From Erythrobacter sp. (lineage in GTDB: Bacteria > Pseudomonadota > Alphaproteobacteria > Sphingomonadales > Sphingomonadaceae), in the NCBI GenBank assembly GCA_023653115.1, contig JAMNXO010000001.1, forward strand, positions 124,001 to 188,000: 64,000 nt of DNA, written 5' to 3'. The stretch's first letter is position 1. The number at the start of each line of letters is the position of its first letter. The notes under the pieces are model-generated. The model saw nothing but the letters and a program-made list of their open reading frames with translations, was not told where the DNA came from and did no database searches. The position numbers and the translations under genes were made by a program. This document shows positions 53,312 through 63,103 of the stretch, in pieces.

Positions 53312-54706
53312 ATGAACGTGCCCAAGACCTGGACCCCGGACAGCTGGAAGGCTCACGAAGCGCGGCACCTCCCGCATTACGAGGACGCCGCTGAACTGGC
53401 CGAAGCGGAGACGACCCTGTCGTCCTATCCGCCGCTGGTGTTTGCCGGCGAGGCGCGGGCGCTGAAGGCCGATCTGGCGCAGGTCGCGGGCGGCCATGGC
53501 TTCCTGTTGCAGGGCGGGGACTGCGCAGAAAGCTTTGCCGAGTTTCACCCCAACAACATCCGCGATACCTTCCGCGCGATCCTGCAGATGGCGGTGGTGA
53601 TGACCTTCGCCAGCAAGCGCCCGGTGGTGAAGGTGGGGCGCATGGCAGGCCAGTTCGCCAAGCCGCGCTCCTCGCCGACCGAGACGATCGATGGCGTCAC
53701 GCTGCCGAGCTACCTTGGCGACAACATCAACGGGATCGAATTCGACCCGGTGTCGCGCCGCAATGATCCGGCCCGCATGGTGAAGGCCTATTCGCAGGCG
53801 GCCGCCACGCTCAACCTGCTGCGCGCCTTTGCGGGCGGCGGCTATGCCAACTTGCGGCAGGTCCACCAGTGGACGCTCGATTTCATGGGACGCACCCCGT
53901 GGACGGTGAAGTTCAGCGAGATGGCCGACCGGATTGGCGAGGCGCTCGATTTCATGGAAGCCTGCGGTGTCGATCCCGGCACCGTGCCGCAATTGAAGGG
54001 CACCAGCTTCTACACCAGCCACGAGGCGCTGCTGCTGCCTTACGAACAGGCGATGGCGCGGCAGGATTCGCTCACCGGCGACTGGTACGCGACCTCGGCG
54101 CATATGCTGTGGATCGGCGATCGGACGCGCTTCCCCGGCTCGGCGCATATCGAATTTGCGCGCGGGATCGGCAATCCGCTCGGCATGAAGTGCGGGCCAA
54201 GCCTTGAACCGGATGCGCTCATCCGCCTGCTCGATGAATTGAACCCGCAGCGCGAAGCCGGGCGCATGACGCTGATCAGCCGCTTCGGCCACGACAAGGT
54301 CGAGGACGGGCTGCCCCGGCTTGTCCGCGCCGTCGAGCGCGAAGGGCACTCGGTGGTGTGGAGCTGCGATCCGATGCACGGCAATGTCGTGAAGTCCGAC
54401 ACCGGCTTCAAGACGCGCCCGTTCGACCGTATCCTGCGCGAGGTGAAGGGCTACTTCGCTGTTCACCGCGCCGAAGGCACGCATCCCGGCGGCATCCATA
54501 TCGAGATGACCGGTCAGGATGTGACCGAGTGCGTTGGCGGTGCGGTGGCGATCACCGAGGAACGCTTGGGCGACCGCTATCACACGCACTGCGACCCGCG
54601 CCTCAATGCCGAACAATCGCTCGAACTGGCGTTCCTCGTGGCCGAAATGCTCAACGAGGCGGCAGGCGGCGGGCGCGAGGCCGAGATCAGCGCCGACGCT
54701 GCGTGA
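53312..54706 (+). CDS. 3-deoxy-7-phosphoheptulonate synthase, class II
   Basis: 464 residues. It catalyses the first step of the shikimate pathway from PEP and erythrose-4-phosphate. Class II features are visible: N-terminal [32 protein letters not shown] (metal Cys), [25 protein letters not shown] and [18 protein letters not shown] (metal His/Glu). Class II enzymes are standard in Alphaproteobacteria and unrelated in sequence to E. coli AroF/G/H. The gene is preceded by a plausible promoter and stands alone. Confidence 0.96.
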   Translation: MNVPKTWTPDSWKAHEARHLPHYEDAAELAEAETTLSSYPPLVFAGEARALKADLAQVAGGHGFLLQGGDCAESFAEFHPNNIRDTFRAILQMAVVMTFASKRPVVKVGRMAGQFAKPRSSPTETIDGVTLPSYLGDNINGIEFDPVSRRNDPARMVKAYSQAAATLNLLRAFAGGGYANLRQVHQWTLDFMGRTPWTVKFSEMADRIGEALDFMEACGVDPGTVPQLKGTSFYTSHEALLLPYEQAMARQDSLTGDWYATSAHMLWIGDRTRFPGSAHIEFARGIGNPLGMKCGPSLEPDALIRLLDELNPQREAGRMTLISRFGHDKVEDGLPRLVRAVEREGHSVVWSCDPMHGNVVKSDTGFKTRPFDRILREVKGYFAVHRAEGTHPGGIHIEMTGQDVTECVGGAVAITEERLGDRYHTHCDPRLNAEQSLELAFLVAEMLNEAAGGGREAEISADAA

Positions 54707-54848
54707 TGCAGCCGCCGCTTGGCTGGTAAAAACTTGATTGGCGTGATGATTTTCCGATAGCCTGACGGCGGCCTTGCGTCTTGGGTGTGTAACGGCGCTC
54801 GGGCATGAGGCGAATGCCCGGTTCACAGTCGGCAGGAAGGAGACGCGC

Positions 54849-56099
54849 GTGCCCCGAAGCGAGCCCATCGGAACGGCCGGCGCGCCAGCAGCTGCCTCGC
54901 TCGCCGCGCAATTCCACGCCACCCGCGCGCTCAGCGAGGCGTTGGCGGCGCCGCTCAGCGATGCGGATGCAAGCCTCCAGTCGATGGAGGATGCCTCGCC
55001 AGCCAAGTGGCATCTGGCGCACACCACGTGGTTCTGGGAAACCTTCCTGCTGCGCGACCACGTGCCGGGCTATCGTCTTCACTGCGAAGATTGGCCGTTC
55101 CTGTTCAATTCCTATTACGAAGCCGAAGGGCCGCGCATCAGCCGCTTTGCCCGCGGGATGCTGTCGCGCCCGGCGCTGGCCGAGGTGCTGGAATGGCGCG
55201 CGGTGGTGAATGCGGCCATGATTCCGCTGCTGGATGATCCGGCGCTGGCGGGGCTGATTGCCTTGGGTGTGGCGCACGAACAGCAGCACATCGAATTGCT
55301 GCTGACCGACATCAAGCACGCGCTGTTCTGCAACCCGCTCGGCCCGGCGATGTGGGCAGGCTCAGCGCCCGCCGCGCAGGCTGCTGCCGCACCGCTTGGC
55401 TGGCACGCGCACCCCGGCGGGATCGCGCTGGTGGGGCATGACGGGGCAGGTTTCACCTTCGACAACGAAGGCCCGCGCCACCGCGTGTGGCTTGAACCCT
55501 TCGCCCTGGCAGACCGGTTGGTGACCAATGGCGAATGGGACGCTTTCATCGCTGACGGCGGCTATGCCAATCCGCGCCTGTGGCTGGCGGATGGCTGGGC
55601 GTGGGTGCAGCGCGAGGGCATCACTGCGCCGCTCTACTGGCGCGAAAATCAGCACTTCACCCATCAGGGCTGGCAGACCCGCGATCCCAACGCGCCCGCC
55701 ACCCATATCTCGCATTTCGAGGCCGATGCCTACGCCACCTGGGCGGGTGCCCGGCTGCCAACCGAGTTCGAATGGGAAGTGATGGCGGCCGCCGAAGATC
55801 CGGCAGCCGGCAACCAGCTTGATGGTGCCGCGCCGCCGCTGCCGAAGGGCGGGGCAGGGATGTTCGGTGATGCATGGCAATTCACCCGCTCGGCCTATCT
55901 GCCCTATCCCGGCTTCCGTGTCGCAGCGGGCGCGGTGGGCGAATATAATGGCAAGTTTATGAGCGGGCAGGTGGTGCTGCGCGGGGCCAGCTGTGCCACG
56001 GTGCGCGGCCATTCGCGCAGCACCTATCGCAATTTCTTCTACCCCCATCAGCGCTGGCAATTCACCGGCCTCAGGCTGGCCAAGGATATCGCCGGATGA
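54849..56099 (+). CDS. egtB: Ergothioneine biosynthesis sulfoxide synthase EgtB
   Basis: 416 residues. The DinB-like N-terminal domain holds the iron-binding histidines (His55 or His58 in KWHLAHTTWFWE, and HEQQHIE, His143/His147). The C-terminal formylglycine-generating-type domain begins near GGIALVGHDGAGFTFDNE and ends RGASCATVRGHSRSTYRNFFYP. It couples trimethylhistidine to a thiol with O2. The GTG start is set by AAGGAG seven bases upstream. It overlaps egtD by four bases. An OvoA identity is less likely because the methyltransferase is separate. Confidence 0.92.
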   Translation: MPRSEPIGTAGAPAAASLAAQFHATRALSEALAAPLSDADASLQSMEDASPAKWHLAHTTWFWETFLLRDHVPGYRLHCEDWPFLFNSYYEAEGPRISRFARGMLSRPALAEVLEWRAVVNAAMIPLLDDPALAGLIALGVAHEQQHIELLLTDIKHALFCNPLGPAMWAGSAPAAQAAAAPLGWHAHPGGIALVGHDGAGFTFDNEGPRHRVWLEPFALADRLVTNGEWDAFIADGGYANPRLWLADGWAWVQREGITAPLYWRENQHFTHQGWQTRDPNAPATHISHFEADAYATWAGARLPTEFEWEVMAAAEDPAAGNQLDGAAPPLPKGGAGMFGDAWQFTRSAYLPYPGFRVAAGAVGEYNGKFMSGQVVLRGASCATVRGHSRSTYRNFFYPHQRWQFTGLRLAKDIAG

Positions 56100-57082
56100 A
56101 CAGCCCCAAGGGTCTCGAACTGGTTGAACGTGACGCAGGCGGCGTCGATCTCGCGTTTCGCGCCGATGTGCTCGCTGGCCTCGCCGAACAGCAAAAGGCG
56201 ATCCCTGCGCGCTGGTTCTACGATGATGCCGGATCGCAGCTGTTCGAGGATATCACGCGTCTGCCCGAATATTACCCGACCCGCGCCGAGACCGAGATCC
56301 TGCGCGCGCGGGCGGGCGAGATTGCGCAGCTGATCGGGCCGGGGCGAGCAGTGGTCGAGTTCGGCTCGGGCTCATCGGTGAAAACGCCGCTGCTGCTCTC
56401 GGCCATTGCGCCAGCGGCCTATGTTCCGCTCGATATTGCAGGCGATTTCCTGCGCGCGGCGGCGGCTGATCTGGCGGCCAAGTTTCCCGGCCTGCCGGTC
56501 TGGCCCGTCGAGGCTGACTTCATGCGCCGGGTGGAGCTGCCGGACGCGGTGGAGGGGCAGCCCAAGCTCGGCTTCTTCCCGGGCTCGACCATCGGCAACA
56601 TGGTCGCGCGCACCGCGACTGATCTGCTGCGCTCGATGCGTGAGACGCTCGGTGTGGGCGCGCTGCTGCTGATCGGTATGGATCTGGTCAAGGATACCGA
56701 TGTGCTGATCGCGGCCTATGACGACGCCGCAGGGGTGACAGCGCGGTTCAACCGCAACCTCATTCACCGCATCAACCGCGAGCTCGATGGCGATATTCCG
56801 GCAGAGCTGTTCGCTCACGAAGCGCGCTGGAACGACACCTATGCGCGGATCGAGATGCATCTGGTGGCCGGGGCCGATGTCAGCTTCACCGTCAGCGGCC
56901 GGCGCTTCGCCATGCTTGCGGGCGAGAGCATCCACACCGAAAACAGCCACAAGTTCACCCGCCGCACCGCCAACATGCTGCTGGCGGCAGGCGGGTGGGA
57001 ACCCCGCGCGCGCTGGACCGATAGCGAGAACCGCTTCTCGCTGCTGCTGGCCGAAGCCCGCCCGCCGCGCAGCGCGCCCTGA
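56096..57082 (+). CDS. egtD: L-histidine N-alpha-methyltransferase EgtD
   Basis: 328 residues. It trimethylates histidine to hercynine with S-adenosylmethionine. Motifs: ARWFYDDAGSQLFEDITRLPEYYPTR (start region, split by short loops), VVEFGSGSSVKT, YVPLDIAGDFL, FFPGSTIGNM and the substrate pocket ESIHTENSHKF. The four-base overlap with egtB makes a two-gene ergothioneine operon; no egtA, egtC or egtE homologue is adjacent. Confidence 0.95.
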   Translation: MNSPKGLELVERDAGGVDLAFRADVLAGLAEQQKAIPARWFYDDAGSQLFEDITRLPEYYPTRAETEILRARAGEIAQLIGPGRAVVEFGSGSSVKTPLLLSAIAPAAYVPLDIAGDFLRAAAADLAAKFPGLPVWPVEADFMRRVELPDAVEGQPKLGFFPGSTIGNMVARTATDLLRSMRETLGVGALLLIGMDLVKDTDVLIAAYDDAAGVTARFNRNLIHRINRELDGDIPAELFAHEARWNDTYARIEMHLVAGADVSFTVSGRRFAMLAGESIHTENSHKFTRRTANMLLAAGGWEPRARWTDSENRFSLLLAEARPPRSAP

Positions 57083-57131
57083 AACCTCCTGCGCTGACGA
57101 AACCTCCCGTGGCTTCGGGCGTTGGCGCGGG

Positions 57132-58082
57132 ATGGACGGACATAACAGCGATTTTCTCGTGATCGGGGCCGGGATGGCAGGGCTCGCCTGCGCCGCACAA
57201 CTGGCGCATCATGGCGCGCGGGTCACTGTGCTCGACAAGGGCCGCGGCCCGGGCGGGCGCATGGCGGCGCGGCGGGTGGAGATCGGGGGCGAGCAGGTCA
57301 GCTTCGATCACGGCGCGCAATATTTCACCGCGCGCGATGCCGCCTTCAGCGAAGCTGTTGCGCAATGGGAAGCCGCCGGTGTCGCGGCGCGCTGGCCGGC
57401 GGCGGGTGATGACGCATGGGTCGGCACGCCCGGCATGAACGCCCCGATCCGCGCCATGGCCGAAGCGCTGGACGTGCGCTGGAACACCCGCGCCGAGCAG
57501 ATCACGCGCGCGGATGCGTGCTGGCGGATCGCGGCTGGCGAGGCGGTTTTCACCGCAGCGCGCGTGCTGGTCGCGGTTCCGGCGGAACAGGCTGCGGTGC
57601 TGCTTGCCGGCGTCGCCCCGGCGCTGGCGCAGCTGGCAGGCGCGGTCGTCTCTGCACCGTGCTGGGCGGTTATGGCCGGATTTGCGCAATCCCTGCCGAT
57701 CGCCGGCGATTGCTACCGCAGCGAAACTGGCCCTGTCAGCTGGGCTGCACGCAATTCGGCCAAGCCGGGGCGCAGCGGTGGCGAGGCGTGGGTGATCCAC
57801 GCCAGTCCTGCCCGCAGCCGCGCGCTTGTCGACCGGCCTAAGGACGAGGTTGCCGCGATCCTGCTGGCCGACTTCCTCTCGGCCACCGGTTGTGCGCCTG
57901 TCACCCCGCTGCATTGCGACGCGCATCGCTGGCTCTATGCGCTGCCACAGGCGCTCTCGGGCGAGGGCGCGCGTTTTGACGCGGCGCTCGGCCTCGGGAT
58001 TGCGGGCGACTGGCTGCATAGCCCGCGGGTAGAAGGCGCGTGGCTTTCGGGCCGGGCGCTGGCGGGGCTGGCCGCAGCCTAG
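57132..58082 (+). CDS. FAD-dependent oxidoreductase, renalase-like
   Basis: 316 residues. The N-terminal Rossmann motif is VIGAGMAGLACAAQLAHHG, followed by LDKGRGPGGRMAARR and FDHGAQYFTARD, a pattern shared by renalase-type amine oxidoreductases. The C-terminus closes the FAD site (LGIAGDWLHSPRVEGAWLSGRALA). The ATG at 57132 follows egtD by 49 bases on the same strand, so cotranscription is possible. The substrate is unknown; bacterial renalase-like proteins oxidise isomeric dihydro-NAD(P). Confidence 0.88.
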   Translation: MDGHNSDFLVIGAGMAGLACAAQLAHHGARVTVLDKGRGPGGRMAARRVEIGGEQVSFDHGAQYFTARDAAFSEAVAQWEAAGVAARWPAAGDDAWVGTPGMNAPIRAMAEALDVRWNTRAEQITRADACWRIAAGEAVFTAARVLVAVPAEQAAVLLAGVAPALAQLAGAVVSAPCWAVMAGFAQSLPIAGDCYRSETGPVSWAARNSAKPGRSGGEAWVIHASPARSRALVDRPKDEVAAILLADFLSATGCAPVTPLHCDAHRWLYALPQALSGEGARFDAALGLGIAGDWLHSPRVEGAWLSGRALAGLAAA

Positions 58083-58092
58083 CCCCGGATTG

Positions 58093-59604
58093 TCAGGCCG
58101 CCATCGGCGCTGGGCAATAGCGCGCCAAATAATCACCATGCCCGGGCATATGTTGCACGAGGTAGCGGATCGATTTCTCCATCTCGTCCACCTCGGTGCG
58201 GGTCGTGGCCGGATCAAGCGCGTCGGCCATCGCATTGTGGCCGCCCATCTGGATGCCTTGCCCCATCATCACCGCGGCCCAGCTGGTCTCGGTGAACAGT
58301 TCGTCCTCCTCGCGGAAGATCTGGCCGTTGGCTCGGAAGATCTCCACCTTCTCGGTGAGCGTATCGGGCACCGGCATGGTGCGCACATAGTTCCAGAAGT
58401 CGGAATCGGTGCGCTGCGTGGCGTTGTAATGCAGGATCAGGAAGTCGCGGATGCGGGCATATTCGCGGCCCGTCAGGCGATTGAAGGCATCCTCCTGCGC
58501 CTGTGTCACCCCGTCCAGCGACAGCAGCGAGAGCAGCTTGTCGATCCCGGTGTTGATCAGGTGGATCGAGGTGGACTCGAGGGGTTCCATGAAGCCCGCC
58601 GCCAGCCCGAGCGCGACGACATTCTTGTTCCAGAACTTCTTGCGCCGCCCTGTTACGAAGCGCAGCCAGTTGGGCTCGGCCTGCGGCTTGCCCGCGATAT
58701 TACCGAGCAGGATGTCGAGGGCCTGCTGGTCTTCCATGTAGCTTGAACAATAGACGTGGCCGTTGCCGTTGCGGTGCTGCAGCGGCACCTGCCATTGCCA
58801 ACCTGCGCTATGCGCGGTGGCGCGGGTGAAGGGCGGGGGCGGGCTGCCGTCGTCGCGCTGGCAGGGCAGGGCGACCGCGCGGTTGCAGGGCAGGTAATTG
58901 CTCCAGTCGTCATAGCCGGTTTGCAGCGCCTGTTCGATCAGCAGCCCGCGGAAGCCCGAGCAATCGATGAACATATCGCCCGCCAGCTGCCGTCCGTCAT
59001 CAAGAGTGACGCCTGTGACAAAGCCGGTCTCGCCATCAAGCGCGACGTCGATCACCTTGCCCTCCTGCCGCACCACGCCGCGCCCTTCGGCCAGCTGGCG
59101 CAGGAAGGCGGCATAGCGCCCGGCATCGAGGTGATAGGCGTAATTCACCGGCGGCAGATCATCGCGCTTGAAATCCTCGGTGCGCGCGAACTTGCCGAAA
59201 TAGGCGGCCATGGTTTCGAGGTTGAACACCTGGATCGGACGCTTGTCGCCGCCCTGCGCCATGCGGTGCCAGACATGGTGGAAGCTGATCCCGCCCATCG
59301 TATAGCCATAGGCGCCGAAGGGGTGGATGTAGCTGTCGCCCAGCTTGCCCCAGTTTTCGAACTGGATGCCCAGCTTGAATGTGCCGCCCACGGCCGCGAG
59401 CATTTCGCGCTCTTCTACCCCGATCAACTGGTTGAAGCCCACAAACGGCGGAATCGTTGCTTCGCCCACGCCGACCGTGCCGATCGCTTCGGATTCGATC
59501 AGTGTGATTTCCACAGGCCGGCCAGCCTTGAGGCGCGACAGCGCGGCCGCTGCCATCCACCCGGCCGTTCCGCCGCCGACAATGATTATGTGTTGAATTG
59601 TCAT
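58093..59604 (-). CDS. Tryptophan halogenase-like flavoprotein
   Basis: 503 residues of the flavin-dependent halogenase family. Visible are the FAD motif GGGTAGWM (11-17), GEATIPPF, Lys77 in GTFKLGIQFENW at the position of the catalytic PrnA Lys79, the halogenase motif WQWQVP (269-274, canonical WxWxIP) and MEPLESTSIHLI. Both halogenase hallmarks are therefore present. Its genomic place, divergent from a TonB receptor beside a GH16 glycanase, is typical of sphingomonad and Xanthomonas polysaccharide loci, where the true substrate is unknown. It converges on the renalase-like gene with 10 bases between stops. Confidence 0.9.
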   Translation of the reverse strand: MTIQHIIIVGGGTAGWMAAAALSRLKAGRPVEITLIESEAIGTVGVGEATIPPFVGFNQLIGVEEREMLAAVGGTFKLGIQFENWGKLGDSYIHPFGAYGYTMGGISFHHVWHRMAQGGDKRPIQVFNLETMAAYFGKFARTEDFKRDDLPPVNYAYHLDAGRYAAFLRQLAEGRGVVRQEGKVIDVALDGETGFVTGVTLDDGRQLAGDMFIDCSGFRGLLIEQALQTGYDDWSNYLPCNRAVALPCQRDDGSPPPPFTRATAHSAGWQWQVPLQHRNGNGHVYCSSYMEDQQALDILLGNIAGKPQAEPNWLRFVTGRRKKFWNKNVVALGLAAGFMEPLESTSIHLINTGIDKLLSLLSLDGVTQAQEDAFNRLTGREYARIRDFLILHYNATQRTDSDFWNYVRTMPVPDTLTEKVEIFRANGQIFREEDELFTETSWAAVMMGQGIQMGGHNAMADALDPATTRTEVDEMEKSIRYLVQHMPGHGDYLARYCPAPMAA

Positions 59605-59798
59605 GTTTTCCTCGGTCCCAAAAGGGCCTTTGCGGGCCTCTGATCCGGGATTTTGCCGCCCGGTGAAGTGTTGCCAGAATGCAATATGCAGCGCGGATTA
59701 CAAGTCTTGAGAACGCTAACAACATACGCTACGAATACACCTGCAAGCGCCAGTGACCGGCACGAATCTGTCACGGGGCAAGGGGAGGTTGAAACATC
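59605..59798. promoter_or_regulatory. Divergent control region, halogenase / TonB receptor
   Basis: 194 bases that should carry both promoters. The receptor side has GGGGAGG before its ATG. A LacI-like fragment (GAGAACGCTAACAAC, 59710-59724) may be an operator, as LacI regulators often control such loci, but it is not symmetric enough to call firmly. Confidence 0.4.
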
Positions 59799-62700
59799 AT
59801 GAAATACGCAAGCGTTGCGCCGCGTCGGCGTCTGTTCGCACTGAGCACTGCATCGGCCATCGCGATCGCGACAGCCACGCCCGCCATGGCGCAGGACGCT
59901 GAGGCCGAAGAACCGGCCGCTGAAGATGCGGTCGCTGCCGATCCCAACCAGCCCGAAATCGTGGTGTCCGGCTTCCGCGCCGCGCTTTCCTCCGCGCAGA
60001 ATATCAAGCGCGGCGCCGACACCTTTGTTGATGTGATCACCGCTGAAGACATCGGCGCGCTGCCTGACCGTTCGGTCGCAGAGGCGCTGCAGCGCGTGCC
60101 CGGCGTGAACATCGGCCGCTTTGAGAAGCCCTCCGATCCGGATCGCTTCTCGGTTGAAGGCACCGGCGTGATCGTGCGCGGCCTGAACTTCGTGCGTTCG
60201 GAACTCAATGGCCGCGACATCTTCTCGGCCAATGGCGGCACCGTTCTCAACTTCAACGATGTCTCGCCTGAGCTGCTTGGCCGGGTCGAGGTGTTCAAGA
60301 ACCTCACTGCCGACATGGTCGAAGGCGGGATCGCCGGGACCGTGAACCTCGTCACCCGCAAGCCGCTCGACCGGCGCGGGTTCCATCTTTCGGGCACGCT
60401 CGAAACCAATATCGGCGATCTGGCCAAGGAATGGTCGCCCGGCTTCTCCGTGCTCGGTTCGACCACCTTTGAAACCGATGCCGGTACGCTCGGCGTGCAG
60501 CTTGGCTATGCCAAGTCGGAACTGATCAGCCGCACCGATGCCTCGCAGATTGCCGACCCGTGCTATCGCCCGGCAACGCTCGCCGGATCGTGCTTCCGTG
60601 TGCGTCCGGTCGGTAGCGGCGGCATCTCGGGCGGCACGCCGCTGTTCGACGAGACCAACTTCCCGCCGGCTGGCGCGCTGGTTGTGCCCAAGGGCGCGGG
60701 CGTGCGCACCACCGATCTCGAGCGTGACCGTGAGGCCATCTCGGGCGTGGTCCAGTACGAAAGCCCCGATCGCAGCTTCCTCGTCACCGCCGAATGGCTG
60801 CGGTCCGACACGCGTTTCTTCACCAAGGAAAACGCGGCGATCGCACTGGTGAATGACGACGCGCTGTTCCCGGTTCCGGCCGCAGGCAGCACCTGGGAGT
60901 TCGACGAGAACGGCCAGTTTGTCCGCGGCATCCTGAGTCAGCGCATCGGCGATGCCTACGCCAACCCGTTCGGTCGCGGCGGCATCCCGCTCGAACTGCT
61001 GCGCTTCGAGCGCGAAACCCGCGCGATGACGCAGGATCTTTCGCTCGACATCGACTGGAGCGTCACCGATCGCCTGCGGGTGAACTTCGAGGTGCAGCAC
61101 ATCGAGTCCGATCTGCGGCAGGATTCGATCATCGGCACGATGAGCACCTGGGCGAATATCGATCTCGACGTCTCGGGCGAAGTGCCGCAGGTGCAGTTCC
61201 TTGCGCCTCCGGGCGCGCCGGCTGATTACTTCACCTCGGGCCAGAACACCTTCTACTGGTTCCTGCTCGACAGCATCGCCCGCAACGAAGGCCAGCTCGA
61301 CAGCCTGCGCTTCGATGGCGAATACGACATCAGCGAAGACGGCTTCTTCAAGCAGGTGAAGTTCGGCGCACGCTGGTCGGATCGCGATCAGACCACGCGT
61401 GACACCAACTTCAGCACCTGGGGCAACCTTTCGGCACCGTGGGCCGGGCGTGCAGGCTGCGCGCCGTGGAACGCCGGACCGGGCTGCGCGGCAACGGGCG
61501 GCTTCCAGCCGGGTCGTTTCTTCACCGGCCTGCCCGGCCAGGAATTCGCAATTGCGGGCGGCGCCTTCGTCGATGATTTCCCGGCCTTCTCCAACTTGTC
61601 GAGCCCGTTCGACAACGGCTTCCAGCGCGGCAATGCGCCTGCGCCGCTGCCGGGTGGCGGGTTCTTCTTCGGCGGGGATGATTTCCTCGGCGAATATCTG
61701 GCGGGCGACTCTGCCCGTCAGGCTCAGGCGATCAATACCTTCTCTCAGACGCCCAACCCGTTCTTCGGCGTGCAGAACCGCACCTTCAACAACGCCCTCA
61801 CCGGCGAGGTTGTGGCCTGCGATCCGTTCTGCACCCCCGAAATCAGCACGGTCGCCGAAACCACCAAGGCCGCTTACGCGCGCGTGGATTACGGCACCGA
61901 CTTTGATAACGGCTGGAAGCTGATCGGGAACTTCGGCCTGCGCTACGTCGAGACGCAGATTGAGGCGGCCGGTCTGATCGGCTTCCCCAACGGTGCGTTC
62001 TTCGATGATCCGGGCGCTGGCGGTAACGGCGACGGGATCGTGCAGACCACCGAAGTGGCGGAATCCTGCGGCCGGGCGCCTCCGGGCCAGATTCCGGGCT
62101 TCTGCCGCCTCTCGCCCACGCGTCTGGCCGAATTCGCCGCAGCGCATACCGGCGAAATCGTGCTCGACGATCGGACAATCACCTTCGACAACTGGCTGCC
62201 GAGCTTCAACGCTCTGCTTGATACCGGCAACGGCCTGTTGTTCCGCTTTGCCGTCTCGAAGGGCATTTCGCGTCCCGAACTGGCGGCGTTCCGCTCCGGC
62301 GGTGGCATCGGCGACAACACCGGCAATCTTGTGGCCAACGGCACGCTTGATACCGGCGCGCTGTTTGCACTTAACACCGGCAACCGCGACCTGCTCCCGA
62401 TCCAGAGCTGGAATTACGACCTCTCGATCGAATGGTATTTCGATAAGGTCGGCTCGCTGACGCTGTCCGGCTTCATGAAGGATATCAAGGGCATCGTTGA
62501 TCGCGGTGCGACTGTTGTGAACTTCGTCAGCCCGGGCGGCACGGCGCTCGATGTCGAGGTGACAGGTCCGGCGAACCAGCAGGACGGCCTGCTCAAGGGC
62601 GTCGAAGTCGCCTACCAGCAGACCTTTGACTTCCTGCCCGGCTTGCTCAGCGGGTTCGGCACGCAGCTGACCTACACCTATGTGGACGGCAGCGAGTTCC

Positions 62701-63089
62701 GCAACACCAACCTCGGCAACAACCAGAGCCCGTTCGCAGCTTCCCAGCCGCTGGCCGGCATCTCGGAGCACACCGTCAACGCGACGCTGTTCTACGAGAA
62801 GGACTGGCTCTCGGCCCGTGCCGCCTACAACTGGCGTTCGGACTTCCTGATCACTCCGCGTGACGACATCTTCCCGTTCTCGCCAATCTGGGGCGAGGCG
62901 ACCGGGCAGCTTGATGCCTCGGTGTTCATCACGGTGAAGGACGGTCTGAAGTTCGGGGTGCAGGGCGTGAACCTGCTCGACGAGGTGTTCAGCACCAGCC
63001 AGGTGATCGACTTTGACGGCACACGGGTGCAGCGTTCGGCCTTCCGCAACGACCGCCGCTTCACCTTCCTCGCGCGCTTCGACTTCTGA
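59799..63089 (+). CDS. TonB-dependent receptor, carbohydrate-locus type
   Basis: 1096 residues: signal peptide ending TPAMAQ, TonB box (EIVVSGFRAALSSAQNIKR), plug (RSVAEALQRVPGVNIGRFE, RGLNFVRSELNGRDIFS, VEVFKNLTADMVEGGIAGTVNLVTRKPLD) and barrel with terminal RRFTFLARFDF. The plug wording (SVAEALQRVPGV, VEVFKN, EGGIAGTVN) is that of Caulobacter/Xanthomonas-type receptors encoded with glycan-degrading enzymes, distinct from the receptor at 11705. A GH16 gene starts 14 bases after its stop, pointing to uptake of beta-glucan oligosaccharides. The ligand is inferred from this neighbour. Confidence 0.93.
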   Translation: MKYASVAPRRRLFALSTASAIAIATATPAMAQDAEAEEPAAEDAVAADPNQPEIVVSGFRAALSSAQNIKRGADTFVDVITAEDIGALPDRSVAEALQRVPGVNIGRFEKPSDPDRFSVEGTGVIVRGLNFVRSELNGRDIFSANGGTVLNFNDVSPELLGRVEVFKNLTADMVEGGIAGTVNLVTRKPLDRRGFHLSGTLETNIGDLAKEWSPGFSVLGSTTFETDAGTLGVQLGYAKSELISRTDASQIADPCYRPATLAGSCFRVRPVGSGGISGGTPLFDETNFPPAGALVVPKGAGVRTTDLERDREAISGVVQYESPDRSFLVTAEWLRSDTRFFTKENAAIALVNDDALFPVPAAGSTWEFDENGQFVRGILSQRIGDAYANPFGRGGIPLELLRFERETRAMTQDLSLDIDWSVTDRLRVNFEVQHIESDLRQDSIIGTMSTWANIDLDVSGEVPQVQFLAPPGAPADYFTSGQNTFYWFLLDSIARNEGQLDSLRFDGEYDISEDGFFKQVKFGARWSDRDQTTRDTNFSTWGNLSAPWAGRAGCAPWNAGPGCAATGGFQPGRFFTGLPGQEFAIAGGAFVDDFPAFSNLSSPFDNGFQRGNAPAPLPGGGFFFGGDDFLGEYLAGDSARQAQAINTFSQTPNPFFGVQNRTFNNALTGEVVACDPFCTPEISTVAETTKAAYARVDYGTDFDNGWKLIGNFGLRYVETQIEAAGLIGFPNGAFFDDPGAGGNGDGIVQTTEVAESCGRAPPGQIPGFCRLSPTRLAEFAAAHTGEIVLDDRTITFDNWLPSFNALLDTGNGLLFRFAVSKGISRPELAAFRSGGGIGDNTGNLVANGTLDTGALFALNTGNRDLLPIQSWNYDLSIEWYFDKVGSLTLSGFMKDIKGIVDRGATVVNFVSPGGTALDVEVTGPANQQDGLLKGVEVAYQQTFDFLPGLLSGFGTQLTYTYVDGSEFRNTNLGNNQSPFAASQPLAGISEHTVNATLFYEKDWLSARAAYNWRSDFLITPRDDIFPFSPIWGEATGQLDASVFITVKDGLKFGVQGVNLLDEVFSTSQVIDFDGTRVQRSAFRNDRRFTFLARFDF

Positions 63090-63103
63090 TCGCGCGCAAG
63101 AGC

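Noticed and set aside
52235..55027. Long minus-strand frame spanning the M16 peptidase end, DAHP synthase and egtB start
   Set aside because: It crosses several well-supported plus-strand genes and an intergenic promoter and has no family features.
59690..59730. GCAATATGC and nearby A/T-rich stretch as an operator
   Set aside because: The symmetry is short and imperfect, and no second copy was found near the other receptor gene.
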